From Prorocentrum cordatum (lineage: Eukaryota > Sar > Dinophyceae > Prorocentrales > Prorocentraceae), in assembly GCA_963575745.1 (NCBI GenBank), contig CAUYUJ010013880.1, forward strand, positions 386,066-437,838: DNA of 51,773 nt. Reading direction: 5' to 3'. Under the pieces are notes generated by a model. It made no database searches. It had not been told where the DNA came from and saw only the letters and a program-made list of their open reading frames with translations. A program made the position numbers and the translations under genes. Shown piece by piece: positions 40,540-49,129 of this stretch. Every line of letters begins with the position of its first letter. Positions within the stretch are counted from its first letter, which is position 1.

Positions 40540-40885
40540 GGCGGGGGTACTTATAAGTACTTATGCAGTTACGCCAATTATAAGCAGCTCCTAAGTCGCT
40601 CGTAAGTAGCTGATAAGTAGTGTAAGTAGCTCGTAAGTAGCTCATAAGTAGTGTAAGTAGCTCATATGTAGCTAAGTTACTTAGGAGCTACTTATAAGTA
40701 GGGCAGCCTACTTATAAGTAGCGTAAGTACTTATAAGTACTTTGGCCTACTTATAAGTACTTACGGCCTACTTATATAAGTAGCGTAAGTTACTTACGAG
40801 CTACTTATGTAAGTGGCGTAAGTGCCACATAAGTGGCGCGTAAGTGCCACATAAGTGGCGCGTAAGTGCCACATAACTGCAGTTA
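40540..40885. repeat. Tandem short palindromes (TACTTATAAGTA; GCCACATAAGTGGC)
   Basis: 40540-40800 is built from AAGTAGC and TACTTATAAGTA units in both orientations. 40805-40880 has three 22-bp copies of GTAAGTGCCACATAAGTGGC. Nearly every unit is self-complementary, so the tract can fold in many registers. Confidence 0.9.
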
Positions 40886-40988
40886 CGCAAACTAACGCCA
40901 TGTATGGGCATGCATTTTCAATCAATATATATAACAGCGCGCGCGCTGAACAGGACGCCCAAAACACTTGTGACGCCAATGTCGTTAA

Positions 40989-41001
40989 CCCTAAACCCTA
41001 A
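40989..41001. other. Telomere-like 13-mer (CCCTAAACCCTAA)
   Basis: Almost two units of the CCCTAAA/TTTAGGG type reported for dinoflagellate telomeres. It is too short to be a telomere and may be chance. Confidence 0.3.
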
Positions 41002-41180
41002 GAGAACCTTGGTGCCCGATCTGGAATATTGCGCGGGCGCCGTGGGAGGCATGCTGCGAAATCAATAGTTGTTTCATGCATTTGTGCTGCCGCTGGCCCA
41101 GACAAAGGTGTCAGCCACCCTTCAGTTGCGTTCAGCGCAGCCCCCGCCTTGCGTTTCGCGCATTGCAGTTGGGCCACGCC

Positions 41181-43007
41181 ATGGCGGGTGAGACCATGCA
41201 GGCTCGCGTGGAGCGCGTCCAGGAGCAGATCTTCGACATCATCAAGGAGTACACGTTGAGCCATTGCCCCCCGATTCTCCAGTTGCGCGACCAGGCGGTG
41301 CGATTGTTGCGGAAGGAGGGTCTGCTGAGGCGCCAGAAAACGAATGGGCGCTACGTGGCCGTGCACCCGCGGAACAGGTACGGCGATGGCATAATTCCAT
41401 CCCACGTGCGCACGCTGGTGCGCAGTTTTTGCAGCGACGGGTTCAGCATGGATGAGGTGGGCGTGCCCTTTGCCATCGAGATGCCACCCCCATCTCACGA
41501 GCGCCACGCCGAGGCACTCGAGTTCAACGGAGACCTTGTCAAGGAATCCCACGGCTTCTTGCCGCCATACGACGAGGGCGAGATCAAAATCCTTAGCGTG
41601 AGCAAGTCGCACACGACCCAGGCGACCCGCTGCATTCAGTTTGGCAGCCCTACAGATTCAGATAACGTCGAGTTCGGTACCGACGGGAAGCTTGACATCC
41701 ACAAGATCGGGTTGAAGCGCCCCACGTTGGCAGATGCTGCGAAGGAGGGGTTTGAATGGGACGTGCTTGTCTGGCAGGCTGAAGACGCATTCGGCGCCAT
41801 TATAGACTTGCTCCAGGACCCGCTTAAGTTTGTGAAATCGATGGCCCACCCTTTAACTTTTCGATTGCCCCCGCCCCCGCCCCCCCCCGCATTTATGTTG
41901 GCTTTAGCCGCGTTCAATCAGGAGTCTGGAAATGCTGCGCAGAAGGTTTCCATGAATGAGACTAGGTGGGAGACCTTGTTCAAGATGCACGGGGACGTGC
42001 AGAAGATCGTCACCAACTTCGAAGCCAATAAAAAGGAGGGCGACATCTTGAACCCCGACGTCGCGTGGGGTAGGGCAATAACAAAAGCGCAATCCAGAAA
42101 TCCAGATTTCGTTTCAGAGATCCAGAGTTTGGCGACGTTTGCGAGGAAGCTCGCTGGTGGACCAGACGCACCGAATTTGAAGGAGCTTCGGGCTTTCAAC
42201 CGTTCGTGCCAGAAGCCGCGCATTGTGCAGGGCCCCGTCTTGGCGGCGGTGGCTGATGCAGTGATCGGCTCGGATGGTTTGGGCTGCATTCCCTTCCGCA
42301 TTGATTGCGTAAAGGCAATGATGAGCGCCGACAGCAAGTATGCATCGGGCGACTTTCAGAACCTCTTTGCATCGGGTGACTTCGGGCTTAAGCTCACGAG
42401 TAACAAGGAAGTGCAGCGCATGATCTCGCAGGCAGACATCATGAAATCGATGGCTATAGACATCGCAAAAACTGTCAACCTGTCAGAAGACAACGCGGCC
42501 GTGAAGACGTTGATCAACAGGTTCGGCATGAGGCTCGTGCACCATTGCATGAAGAAGCCCGACCCCAGGAGCCAAAAGTTCGAGTCGCTTCACCACATCG
42601 GCTACGAGTACGTGCAAGACCTGGCTACCATTGCAGGCACGCAGATCACATCCCCGTGGGCGAAGAAAGGAGCCCCGCCCAAAGCTCCCGCGCAGCAAGC
42701 TGCGGCTTCTGCACAAGTGCAGAGCGTAGGCGGAATCGCCGACAGGATGCACAAATTGGCAAGTATGGGCGTGAGCGCCAATTGCCACATCGAGGTCATC
42801 AAGATGAAAACTGTATACAAGGTGCAGGAAGTCAAGGAGGATGAGATCAAGCTGCAGAGCATCGGCGATGGGAGCGACTACACAGTCGATTCGGCATACC
42901 TCCTGAAATCGCTACTCACCCCGCGTGCACAAGAGTTCAAGGTGATCACAAAACGCGAGCCGAAGAAGGACGCCGCGCTCTCCCCCTTCCACGCTTGCAA
43001 GCCGTAG
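41181..43007 (+). CDS. Unrecognised protein, 608 aa (probable first exon of a longer gene)
   Basis: The frame is open from 41076. I prefer the ATG at 41181 (MAGETMQARVERVQ), because the upstream peptide is Arg/Cys-rich. Residues 6-60 are helical and charged, with a short basic stretch (RLLRKEGLLRRQK); NRYGDG lies at 65-70. A seven-proline run at about 233-239 sits in a pyrimidine tract and could be a retained in-frame intron. No membrane segment, signal peptide or known catalytic motif was found. Composition is balanced, with normal Lys/Glu/Ile use, unlike the shadow frames. It may end earlier: AAG at 42939-42941 is followed by GTGATC, a phase-0 donor that would splice to 43210 and replace the last 21 residues. 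No family assigned. Confidence 0.75.
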   Translation: MAGETMQARVERVQEQIFDIIKEYTLSHCPPILQLRDQAVRLLRKEGLLRRQKTNGRYVAVHPRNRYGDGIIPSHVRTLVRSFCSDGFSMDEVGVPFAIEMPPPSHERHAEALEFNGDLVKESHGFLPPYDEGEIKILSVSKSHTTQATRCIQFGSPTDSDNVEFGTDGKLDIHKIGLKRPTLADAAKEGFEWDVLVWQAEDAFGAIIDLLQDPLKFVKSMAHPLTFRLPPPPPPPAFMLALAAFNQESGNAAQKVSMNETRWETLFKMHGDVQKIVTNFEANKKEGDILNPDVAWGRAITKAQSRNPDFVSEIQSLATFARKLAGGPDAPNLKELRAFNRSCQKPRIVQGPVLAAVADAVIGSDGLGCIPFRIDCVKAMMSADSKYASGDFQNLFASGDFGLKLTSNKEVQRMISQADIMKSMAIDIAKTVNLSEDNAAVKTLINRFGMRLVHHCMKKPDPRSQKFESLHHIGYEYVQDLATIAGTQITSPWAKKGAPPKAPAQQAAASAQVQSVGGIADRMHKLASMGVSANCHIEVIKMKTVYKVQEVKEDEIKLQSIGDGSDYTVDSAYLLKSLLTPRAQEFKVITKREPKKDAALSPFHACKP

Positions 43008-43209
43008 GAGGGCGGCGTGTATACTATAGGGGGAGGGGGTGGGGGAGGGGGCAACGATTTTGGCAATGGAGCTTGGTTGTCTTACACACCCGCAGCCCAC
43101 GTGCTCTTTTCCTTTTGTTCTCCATCCCGCACCTTTACCCCAACCCCACCGCCCATCCCAGCCCCGCCCAAACCCACCACCCCCGCAACCCATCCCACCA
43201 TCCCAACAG
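42942..43209 (+). other. Candidate intron joining 41181 and 43210 ORFs
   Basis: Donor AAG|GTGATC and acceptor CCAACAG|G, after about 85 nt of C/A-rich pyrimidine tract (43120-43205). Both boundaries are phase 0 and AG|G is the usual dinoflagellate acceptor. A GC donor at 42997 (TT|GCAAGC) is an alternative but gives the wrong phase. Confidence 0.5.
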
Positions 43210-43833
43210 GAATACATCAACGATTGGAGTGCCAGGTGCGACCCGCGCTCGAACTCGGACTGGCAGCGCATGGTGTTGGTTGGTCACGTGACGTCGGCGC
43301 TTGATGCATTGGGTAACCTACAGGGGGCAGCGGGCGAGATGGTCGACATCGTGACGGAGCCCACGGAGCACCGCGGCGTGTACGCCAAGGTTGACATCGA
43401 TGTCTCCAGCGCGATCTTCCCGCCCTTCTCGACCAAAGTTGCCTTCTCGGATACAGCTCCAAACGGTGCCATCGACGTCGGCGCGGAGATCACTAATGCG
43501 GACGGCGTCGCGCAGAAGCTTTACATCTTCATGAAGCTGCAGAAGCATGATCCAGGCGGCATCGCGGACAACACGCGCGGCAGCTACAAGATGGCGAAGA
43601 TAGAAGGGTTCATGCCGCACTACTGGCTCATTGACAAAGAGGTGACCGACCCCAAGAAGTCTAACATGGCCATCAAGCTTCACACCGTTGACGCCTCGGT
43701 CGGCGCGGAGAAGTTTACATTGAAAATACCGTTCCTGGAAAACACCAAACCCATCAAAAAGGGTGACCAGCTTCGTGCACTGAAGCCGCAGGCGGCGAAG
43801 GCGCCGCCGATGAAGAGGGTCCGCACGCAGTAG
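43210..43833 (+). CDS. Unrecognised protein, 207-aa C-terminal exon or ORF
   Basis: The reading frame from EYINDWSARC to the TAG at 43831-43833 is well composed. No ATG lies near its start, and the upstream part of the open frame is a Pro-rich pyrimidine tract. That is why I read it as the second exon of the preceding gene. Visible features: VDIVTEPTEHRGVYAKVDID, an alternating beta-like pattern, MPHYWLIDKEVTDPKKS, and a basic C-terminus ending KRVRTQ. No known domain recognised. If spliced as proposed, the full protein is about 794 aa. Confidence 0.65.
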   Translation, partial: EYINDWSARCDPRSNSDWQRMVLVGHVTSALDALGNLQGAAGEMVDIVTEPTEHRGVYAKVDIDVSSAIFPPFSTKVAFSDTAPNGAIDVGAEITNADGVAQKLYIFMKLQKHDPGGIADNTRGSYKMAKIEGFMPHYWLIDKEVTDPKKSNMAIKLHTVDASVGAEKFTLKIPFLENTKPIKKGDQLRALKPQAAKAPPMKRVRTQ

Positions 43834-44197
43834 TCGTGGCTCGCGGAGCCGAGCTTATTAGACACTTGTGCCGCGATCTCAGGTCGGTGGGGCGGCACGC
43901 CGATTAAGGAGACAATGGTATTATTATTGCGGATTTCCTTTAGCGCTTGCAGGACACACGGCGTCCTCTGGACACATGGCGTATTCTTCTCTTTCAGCGC
44001 TTGCAGGAGAAACAAAAACAGCTCGCATGCGCTCGCGCGGGGAGAGGGGGATGGGGGAGGGGGCAGCGGCAGCGCTGGTCCAAGCCTCGTCGCTGCGGCT
44101 GGGCGCGGGCTCGATTGCAGTGACAAGCCGTCAGTGATCAAGCGAGGTTGCGCTCGGCCGCCGCGGGGGGTTCGCGCGGCTGTTTTCACGCGCGCCG
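43834..44197 (+). other. Intergenic/5' region with 54-bp duplication
   Basis: AGCGCTTGCAGGA occurs at 43942 and 43996 with surrounding similarity (CACACGGCGTC and CACATGGCGTA). Each could offer a trans-splice AG acceptor for the downstream gene. No ORF of note. Confidence 0.4.
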
Positions 44198-44986
44198 ATG
44201 TCGTTCACGATCGAGGCGAAGCCCGTGGTCCAATATCATGCCGCGGACATGAAGCACGTCCGCACGTGGGTGCCCCAGTACACCAAGACGATCGATGGAG
44301 CTACGTACGTCGAGCTCAGGCAGACAGATAGACCTCTCGCTGTCTTACTCGGCCTATCCCACGAGGGCAAGGCCAAGTACTGGAGCAAGAGCTGCATCCT
44401 GGAGGATTTGCGCAAGGCGAGGAACACGCGCGTGGACGAGGTCTTACTTGCCCACTTGCATGCGTGCAACCCGTGCGAGAAGCCACCCGCTCTCCCAGAT
44501 GGCTTCAACAGGATGGCGGTGAATCCCGACGACTTGCCCTATGTTACCAGCGTGGCTTTGACTTGCAACGAGGGCGCGACCTTCAATATGAAGATGACCG
44601 TGGAGCTCATGCCATTGAGGGTGCCATGTGTTGAGCTGACCGTGGAGAATCTCACTTGGCTCCAGAAGGTGGCGACGGCGTCGGCCTTGCAGCCAACGCC
44701 TGTGAAGCCGCCCAAGCGCAAGCGCCCAGAGGATCGCATTGAATTGCCCACGCCAGAGGCGAAGTTCGATTATCGCAGGAAGTCTATATTCCTGCAGTGC
44801 AAGGATGCAGACGGGCGCAAGCACTTGCAGTACCAAAAACCAAAAACCATGGAACTCGCCGACATTGAGACAGCGATTGAGACCCTTACGGGCGATATTC
44901 TCAAACGTGGTTGGACGGTCTACGACGGCAACGCCGATGACGACGATGGCGGCGGCGATATCCCGCAGTTGGAGTCGCAGGAGTGA
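44198..44986 (+). CDS. Unrecognised protein, 262 aa, with nuclear-localisation-like motif
   Basis: ATG at 44198, TGA at 44984-44986. Residues 1-160 are a mixed alpha/beta-looking region with several Cys (66, 90, 93, 123, 144). PPKRKRPEDR at 171-180 is a classical monopartite nuclear-localisation-like motif. Residues 188-215 (KFDYRRKSIFLQCKDADGRK) look like a small beta-hairpin domain. The C-terminus is acidic (DDDDGGGD, 247-254). A basic signal plus acidic tail suggests a nuclear protein; that is inference. It lies on the same strand as the preceding gene, 364 bp downstream, as in unidirectional dinoflagellate gene arrays. No family assigned. Confidence 0.75.
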   Translation: MSFTIEAKPVVQYHAADMKHVRTWVPQYTKTIDGATYVELRQTDRPLAVLLGLSHEGKAKYWSKSCILEDLRKARNTRVDEVLLAHLHACNPCEKPPALPDGFNRMAVNPDDLPYVTSVALTCNEGATFNMKMTVELMPLRVPCVELTVENLTWLQKVATASALQPTPVKPPKRKRPEDRIELPTPEAKFDYRRKSIFLQCKDADGRKHLQYQKPKTMELADIETAIETLTGDILKRGWTVYDGNADDDDGGGDIPQLESQE

Positions 44987-45160
44987 GCGTTGTGATGCGC
45001 GTGCGCACAGCAGTCTATCCTAGCATAGGCATTGGCGGATGCAGCAATGCAGTGTCGCCGAGGGGGGACGGGTAGGACAAACAGATTTCGTTGCATGTCC
45101 AATCGGTGCTGTTGCAAAAGTCTAGACGCTTCGCGCATCACCGTCAGCCCATCCAGAAAC
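44987..45160. other. 3' region, no feature
   Basis: Unique sequence after the 262-aa gene. No second ORF. Confidence 0.5.
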
Positions 45161-45504
45161 AACGCCCAGGCGAGTTGAGGTGATCAGGGAAGTGCGGGAG
45201 CAAGGAGGGGGGCAGCCGAACCGTGCGAAGGAGGAAGGAGGAGACGGAGGATGCTGGATGGATGGATGAGGGAGTGGGGAGAAGGAAAATGAATAGGAGG
45301 AGGAGGAAGAGAAGGAGGATGAGGAGAAGGAGGAGGACGGATGACGGAAGACGGATGAGCAGGAGGAGGAGGAGGGCGAGCAAAATGGCCAAAGGTCTCT
45401 TGGATGCCTGTCGGAGCCTCTTGGGATATCTCTTGGGCGCTTCTTGGAGGCCTCTTGGGCGCCTCCTGGCGGTCCTGGGGGTCTCTCGGGCGTCTTGGGT
45501 GCCT

Positions 45505-45558
<54 letters not shown>

Positions 45559-46115
45559 GGGGGTCTTGGGTCCTCTTGGGGCCCTCTTGGGAGCATCTTA
45601 TGAGAGCCTATTGGGGCCATCTTGGGGGCAATCTTTGCGCCTCTGGAAGCCTCCTGGGCGCCTCTTGGGGCAATCTTGAAGGAGATCGATCAAAGAAGAG
45701 GGGCCCCTTAATTAGCCTTGCCCCTTTAGAGCCCCCAGAATCGCCTCTTGGACCCCTCTTGGGGCGCTCTTGGAGCGCTCTTGGGCGCTCTTGGGGCCGT
45801 CTTGGGGCTCTCTTGGGCCCCTCTTGTGTCCCTTTTGGGCCATTTTGGGGCCATCTTGAAGCCTCGGATGGCCATCGGAAGCGAAAAGGCGAGAAGCAGA
45901 ACATCATTGGTTTTCCGAAGGTGTTTGAAAGATTTTGGCCTCTTGGGGGGCCTCTTGGAGCTTTGGGGCGGTCTTGGGACCTCTTGGAGCATCTTCGGAG
46001 CCATATTGAGGCATCTTCGGCTATCTTGGGCCATCTTGGAGCTCATCTTATAGGCTCTCCGAGGCGCTCTTGGAGCCGTCTTTGGCGAACTACCCTCTGA
46101 CACCTCGCGGGGCGC
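45161..46115. repeat. GGA-rich then TTGGGCC/CTTGGGG minisatellite with G52 run
   Basis: 45215-45380 is GGA/GAGGA-rich. 45400-46110 is the same CTCTTGGGGCC family as 15.6-17.0 kb, with a unique core at about 45870-45930 (CGGAAGCGAAAAGGCGAGAA). 45506-45557 is an uninterrupted run of 52 G. Confidence 0.9.
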
Positions 46116-46640
46116 CCTGTCCAGGTCCATGGGAGAGGGTAAGGGGGGAGGGGTAAACCCCTCCCCGAAGGGGAAGAAGGAGGTTGGAAGAGGAAACTCC
46201 CTAAACCACCTACGCCCAGAGGGCTTGTGGGATATGTCAACCCTTTCCAAATTTCGCAGCGATCATCGCTTTCCAGCCCCCGCACGCGTGCGTTCGCTAC
46301 GTGGCGCGCGCGCCGCATAAAGCGGCGGAGGCGATGGCAAGAAAGAGTGTCTGGGTGTGGTAGGTGGAAAGACAAGGAGGGGAAATGGTGGCAAGCGATG
46401 GCGGTGGGAGCATGGGCGTTGGGAATTGGAATTGGGGGCTGGAGGAGCGAGGAACATGGGTCGGATTTTTCGTCAGCGATCTCTTGCTGGGGCCCCAGCG
46501 GTGATTAGCAATATAAGCAGCAAGAGTCGTGTTCCACTCCCCTGACTGCAAGACACGCACCTCATGCGCGTGGCATTCGGATTTCCGCTGTGATGAGGAG
46601 CCGCCATCCATATACAATGTACTTAAAACTTATAGTGTAC
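46116..46640. other. No gene recognised
   Basis: Unique sequence. GGGAGAGGGTAAGG (46130) and CCCCTCCCCGAAGGGGAAGAAGG (near 46158) form a local G/C stem. Otherwise nothing to report. Confidence 0.4.
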
Positions 46641-46646
46641 TGTATG

Positions 46647-46878
46647 CACTATTGGCTCAAACCACCAGCGCGGGCGCTGCAGCTAATATGATAAGCGCGG
46701 TCAGGCCAGCCCCCGCGAGCATCGCAATCACCCCTCCATCTGCAGTCCTAGCAGAGGCGGCGTTTGCGCCGATGGTATAGCCCTCGAGCGGCGTCACAAC
46801 AGAGCAGAGTGGCAGTTGCGAGTCAACATCGGCAGTTGCCAGTCACAGCAAAGTCGGCGTTCGCGCGCCAATGATCTA
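46647..46878 (-). pseudogene. Possible membrane-anchor extension of the RS-rich ORF
   Basis: Past the TAG (46876-46878) the same minus-strand frame continues through one TGA. It ends in VIAMLAGAGLTALIILAAAP and then ALVV, followed by a stop at 46647-46649. That is a hydrophobic stretch long enough for one membrane helix at the extreme C-terminus. IKG-stop-IIGAR before it parallels LEGYTIGANA inside it, so the TAG may derive from a Tyr codon in a duplicated segment. The alternatives are a relic or a separate exon. Confidence 0.4.
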
Positions 46879-47529
46879 GCCCTTGATCTCGTCAAAGGAC
46901 CAGTCCTCGGAGTCCATCCAGATCTCGTCATCGGGCCCGTCCGCGGGGTTCACCTCTTGTAAGCCCTGGTCGGATATCATCTCCCGCTGCAGCGGCCGAT
47001 CCCACGTTTGGATCCATGGGTCCATAATGAAGCCGTAAGCTCTGTGCACGCCGCGACGATGTTTCTTGCCTCCTCGCCGACGGCGGTAAGGCCGCGGGCT
47101 GCGACTGCGGCTGCGATTCGAGGATGCGGGCTTTTCTCTTCGAGACCTGCGACGGCAAGGCTGCGGGCAGCGACTGCGGCTGCGACCCGAGGCTGCGGGC
47201 ATAGCTCCTCGGGGCTTGCGACGGCAAGACTGCGGGCCTGCCTTCTCGAGGCATGGCGATCGCCGCCGCGGGCGGCTGCGGCTGCGCCGCGGCCGCGGAG
47301 CGCGGCTGCGACTGCGGCTGCGACAGCGGCTGCGGCTGCGCCGCGGCCGCGGAACGCGGCTGCGACTGCGACTGCGGTTGCGCTGCGGCTGCGCCGCGGC
47401 CGCTCGCCGAGCGGACCGCCGCAGCTGCGACTGCGGCTGCGCGCTCGGCGAGGGACGGCGGTGCAATGGCGGCGTGATGGGGGCGTTCTTGGACCCCATG
47501 CTGCCAACCTGAACCGCAACGGCCAGCAT
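46876..47529 (-). CDS. Arg/Ser-rich (RS-type) protein, about 217 aa
   Basis: The frame opens at 47577. I prefer the Met at 47529 because the first start lies within the TTATCTTCGCG repeats; MGSKN at 47499 is another option. The body is repeats of SRSRSR, RPRRSRSR and SRSPRPYRRR, interrupted by Ala/Gln/Pro. It ends in a distinct acidic, Trp-rich tail (DEIWMDSEDWSFDEIKG). RS repeats are typical of nuclear RNA-binding and splicing factors, but no RRM or other RNA-binding domain is present. GCGGCTGCG repeats in the DNA explain part of the composition. The acidic tail argues that it is a real protein. Confidence 0.55.
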   Translation of the reverse strand: MLAVAVQVGSMGSKNAPITPPLHRRPSPSAQPQSQLRRSARRAAAAQPQRNRSRSRSRVPRPRRSRSRCRSRSRSRAPRPRRSRSRPRRRSPCLEKAGPQSCRRKPRGAMPAASGRSRSRCPQPCRRRSRREKPASSNRSRSRSPRPYRRRRGGKKHRRGVHRAYGFIMDPWIQTWDRPLQREMISDQGLQEVNPADGPDDEIWMDSEDWSFDEIKG

Positions 47530-47705
47530 CTTTGCGCATCTTATCTTTGCATTGCTTATCTGTGCGATTCTTACCATCGCGCTTCTTATCTTCGCGCTTC
47601 CTTATCTTCGCGCTGCCTTATCTGTGCGATTCTTACCATCGCGCTTCTTATCTTCGCGCTTCCTTATCTTCCTATCTTCGCGCTTCCTTATCGCGCACGG
47701 TTGGG
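47530..47705 (-). promoter_or_regulatory. CGCGAAGATAAG motif array upstream of the RS-rich ORF
   Basis: About twelve copies of TTATCTTCGCGC or variants (plus strand) in 170 bp, including a duplicated 60-bp block. The same motif lies upstream of the coiled-coil ORF at 48820-48985 and is not seen elsewhere in the window. A regulatory role is inferred from this shared placement. Confidence 0.45.
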
Positions 47706-47865
47706 TTCAGAGAGCGCGCGCGCTCGTGCCTAACCCAAGCAATGCTTGCACTTGCGAGCAGCGGCGCGCGCGCTACGCACCGCCAGTTATCTTGCCTGGC
47801 ATTCGACGGTCTTATATTTGAACACATTGCTTAACAATATTGTTTGTTGTTGTTCCTTTTTCGGA

Positions 47866-47917
47866 CCGCGTCCAGACGCGGAGCCGCGGCCCGCGGCGAC
47901 CAGTCCTGGCGCGTGAA
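47866..47917. repeat. GC-rich palindromic box, copy 1
   Basis: CCGCGTCCAGACGCGG is a near-perfect hairpin, followed by AGCCGCGGCCCGCGGCGACC and CTGGCGCGTGAA. The equivalent at 49029-49073 lacks the internal CCCGCGG. Confidence 0.8.
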
Positions 47918-47965
47918 CGCCTGAAAAGGAATCTAAGAACACATGCGCTCTAAACTGGGCGCCCC

Positions 47966-48721
47966 TCACTGCCAGGCGGCGCTGTCGCCAGGGCCATCGA
48001 CCGCGGTCGGCTGAGAATGCTGAGTACGATACCGAATCATACGCTCCACGGCGTTGTAGTGCACCTCTGCCATAATCAGTCGCCTGGTGCGATCTATGAC
48101 CGAGTCCTCGCATGCCTCTATGGCGACATCGACGGCTCTGGCCTCGGTGGCGTCGTGCGTGTCTATTGCGTCCTGTCGCTCATGCCACATCGCGCCCAGC
48201 ATTGCCCTCGCCTGCTGGAGCTGGTCCTCCAGTGCGTCCATCCTCTCCTCCAGCGCTGCCCTGCGCAGCTGCATCTCGCGCATCCGCAGATCCATCTCCT
48301 CCATGCGCTCGAGGGCGAGCTCGCATGCCTCGGTGTCCTGGGCCTCGATCGCGACGGCGGAGCGCGGCGTCCTTGACCTCGAGCGGCGTGCCCCGCGCCG
48401 CGGTGGAGCGCCGCGCTGCGCTGCGGTGGGGCGCGGCGCCCTGGCCCTCGGGCGCGGCGAGCAAGGTGACACAGACCTGGCGCACCAGACCGAGTCGGAC
48501 GCCGAGAGCTCGGAGATGGCAACGCTGCCAACGTTCCTGCAAGATTCTCCCGAGCACGGGGCTGGCAACGCTTCTGCAAGTAGCGCCGAGAGCTCCGAGA
48601 GTGCCGCTTTCTTTCTCTGGCTCGCCCGCGCCCTGCACTGTCGGCGTTTCACAGTCGGCGTCACGCCGCCGCGGCCCTTGCCATGGCCGCCGCGGCGTCG
48701 GCGGCCACGATGGGCGGCCAT
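47966..48721 (-). CDS. Unrecognised coiled-coil protein, 251 aa
   Basis: ATG at 48719-48721. The N-terminus (1-35) is basic (RGRRRRGGHGKGRGG). Residues about 85-125 are Arg/Pro/Ser-rich. About 128-235 is a long helical region (ELALERMEEMDLRMREMQLR and on through ALEERMDALEDQLQQ) with heptad-like spacing, a clear coiled-coil candidate. No membrane segment. A basic N-terminus plus coiled coil could mean nucleic-acid binding and oligomerisation, which is inference. It lies on the same strand as the RS-rich ORF and downstream of a similar motif array and box, so the two may be products of one duplicated gene unit. Confidence 0.65.
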   Translation of the reverse strand: MAAHRGRRRRGGHGKGRGGVTPTVKRRQCRARASQRKKAALSELSALLAEALPAPCSGESCRNVGSVAISELSASDSVWCARSVSPCSPRPRARAPRPTAAQRGAPPRRGARRSRSRTPRSAVAIEAQDTEACELALERMEEMDLRMREMQLRRAALEERMDALEDQLQQARAMLGAMWHERQDAIDTHDATEARAVDVAIEACEDSVIDRTRRLIMAEVHYNAVERMIRYRTQHSQPTAVDGPGDSAAWQ

Positions 48722-48819
48722 GCCGCCCTCTCACGCCCGCATTCCTTGAAGGACCTCGACCGCGCGGTCAAGTACATTTGGGCCAAAGCGGCATCGGTAT
48801 AATAATTGTAATTGTAATT

Positions 48820-48990
48820 AAGCATCGTATCTTCGCGCCGCTTATCTTCGCTTGCCGTGTCTGGCACTCGTGCCGTGGCATTCGGCACTCGTGCCGTGCT
48901 TATCTTCGCGCCGTGGCATTCGGCACTCGTGCCCCAAATATTTGCGCTTATTTATCTTCGCGACGCGTATCTTCGCGCCGTTTCATGTTT
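48820..48990 (-). promoter_or_regulatory. CGCGAAGATAAG motif array upstream of the coiled-coil ORF
   Basis: Seven or so copies of TTATCTTCGCGCCG variants, interleaved with GGCATTCGGCACTCGTGCC, itself partly palindromic and repeated three times. Confidence 0.45.
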
Positions 48991-49028
48991 CCCACCCCCC
49001 TCTCGGCTCTCGGCAACTACGCTTCGAG

Positions 49029-49073
49029 CCGCGTCCAGACGCGGAGCCGCGGCGACCAGCCTTGGCGTGTGAA
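49029..49073. repeat. GC-rich palindromic box, copy 2
   Basis: CCGCGTCCAGACGCGG, then AGCCGCGGCGACCAG, then CTTGGCGTGTGAA. A direct repeat of 47866-47917, at the same place relative to the next ORF. Confidence 0.8.
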
Positions 49074-49129
49074 ATATTAACATATATTTACATTCATACA
49101 CGGACCAGCCAACTAAACGAGCCAAACAC

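Noticed and set aside
40989-41001. Chromosome end or healed telomere
   Set aside because: Fewer than two repeat units and genes continue on both sides.
46640-46665. Further DinoSL relict (TTGGCTCAAA)
   Set aside because: Only the last ten or so bases resemble the leader; the 5' half does not.
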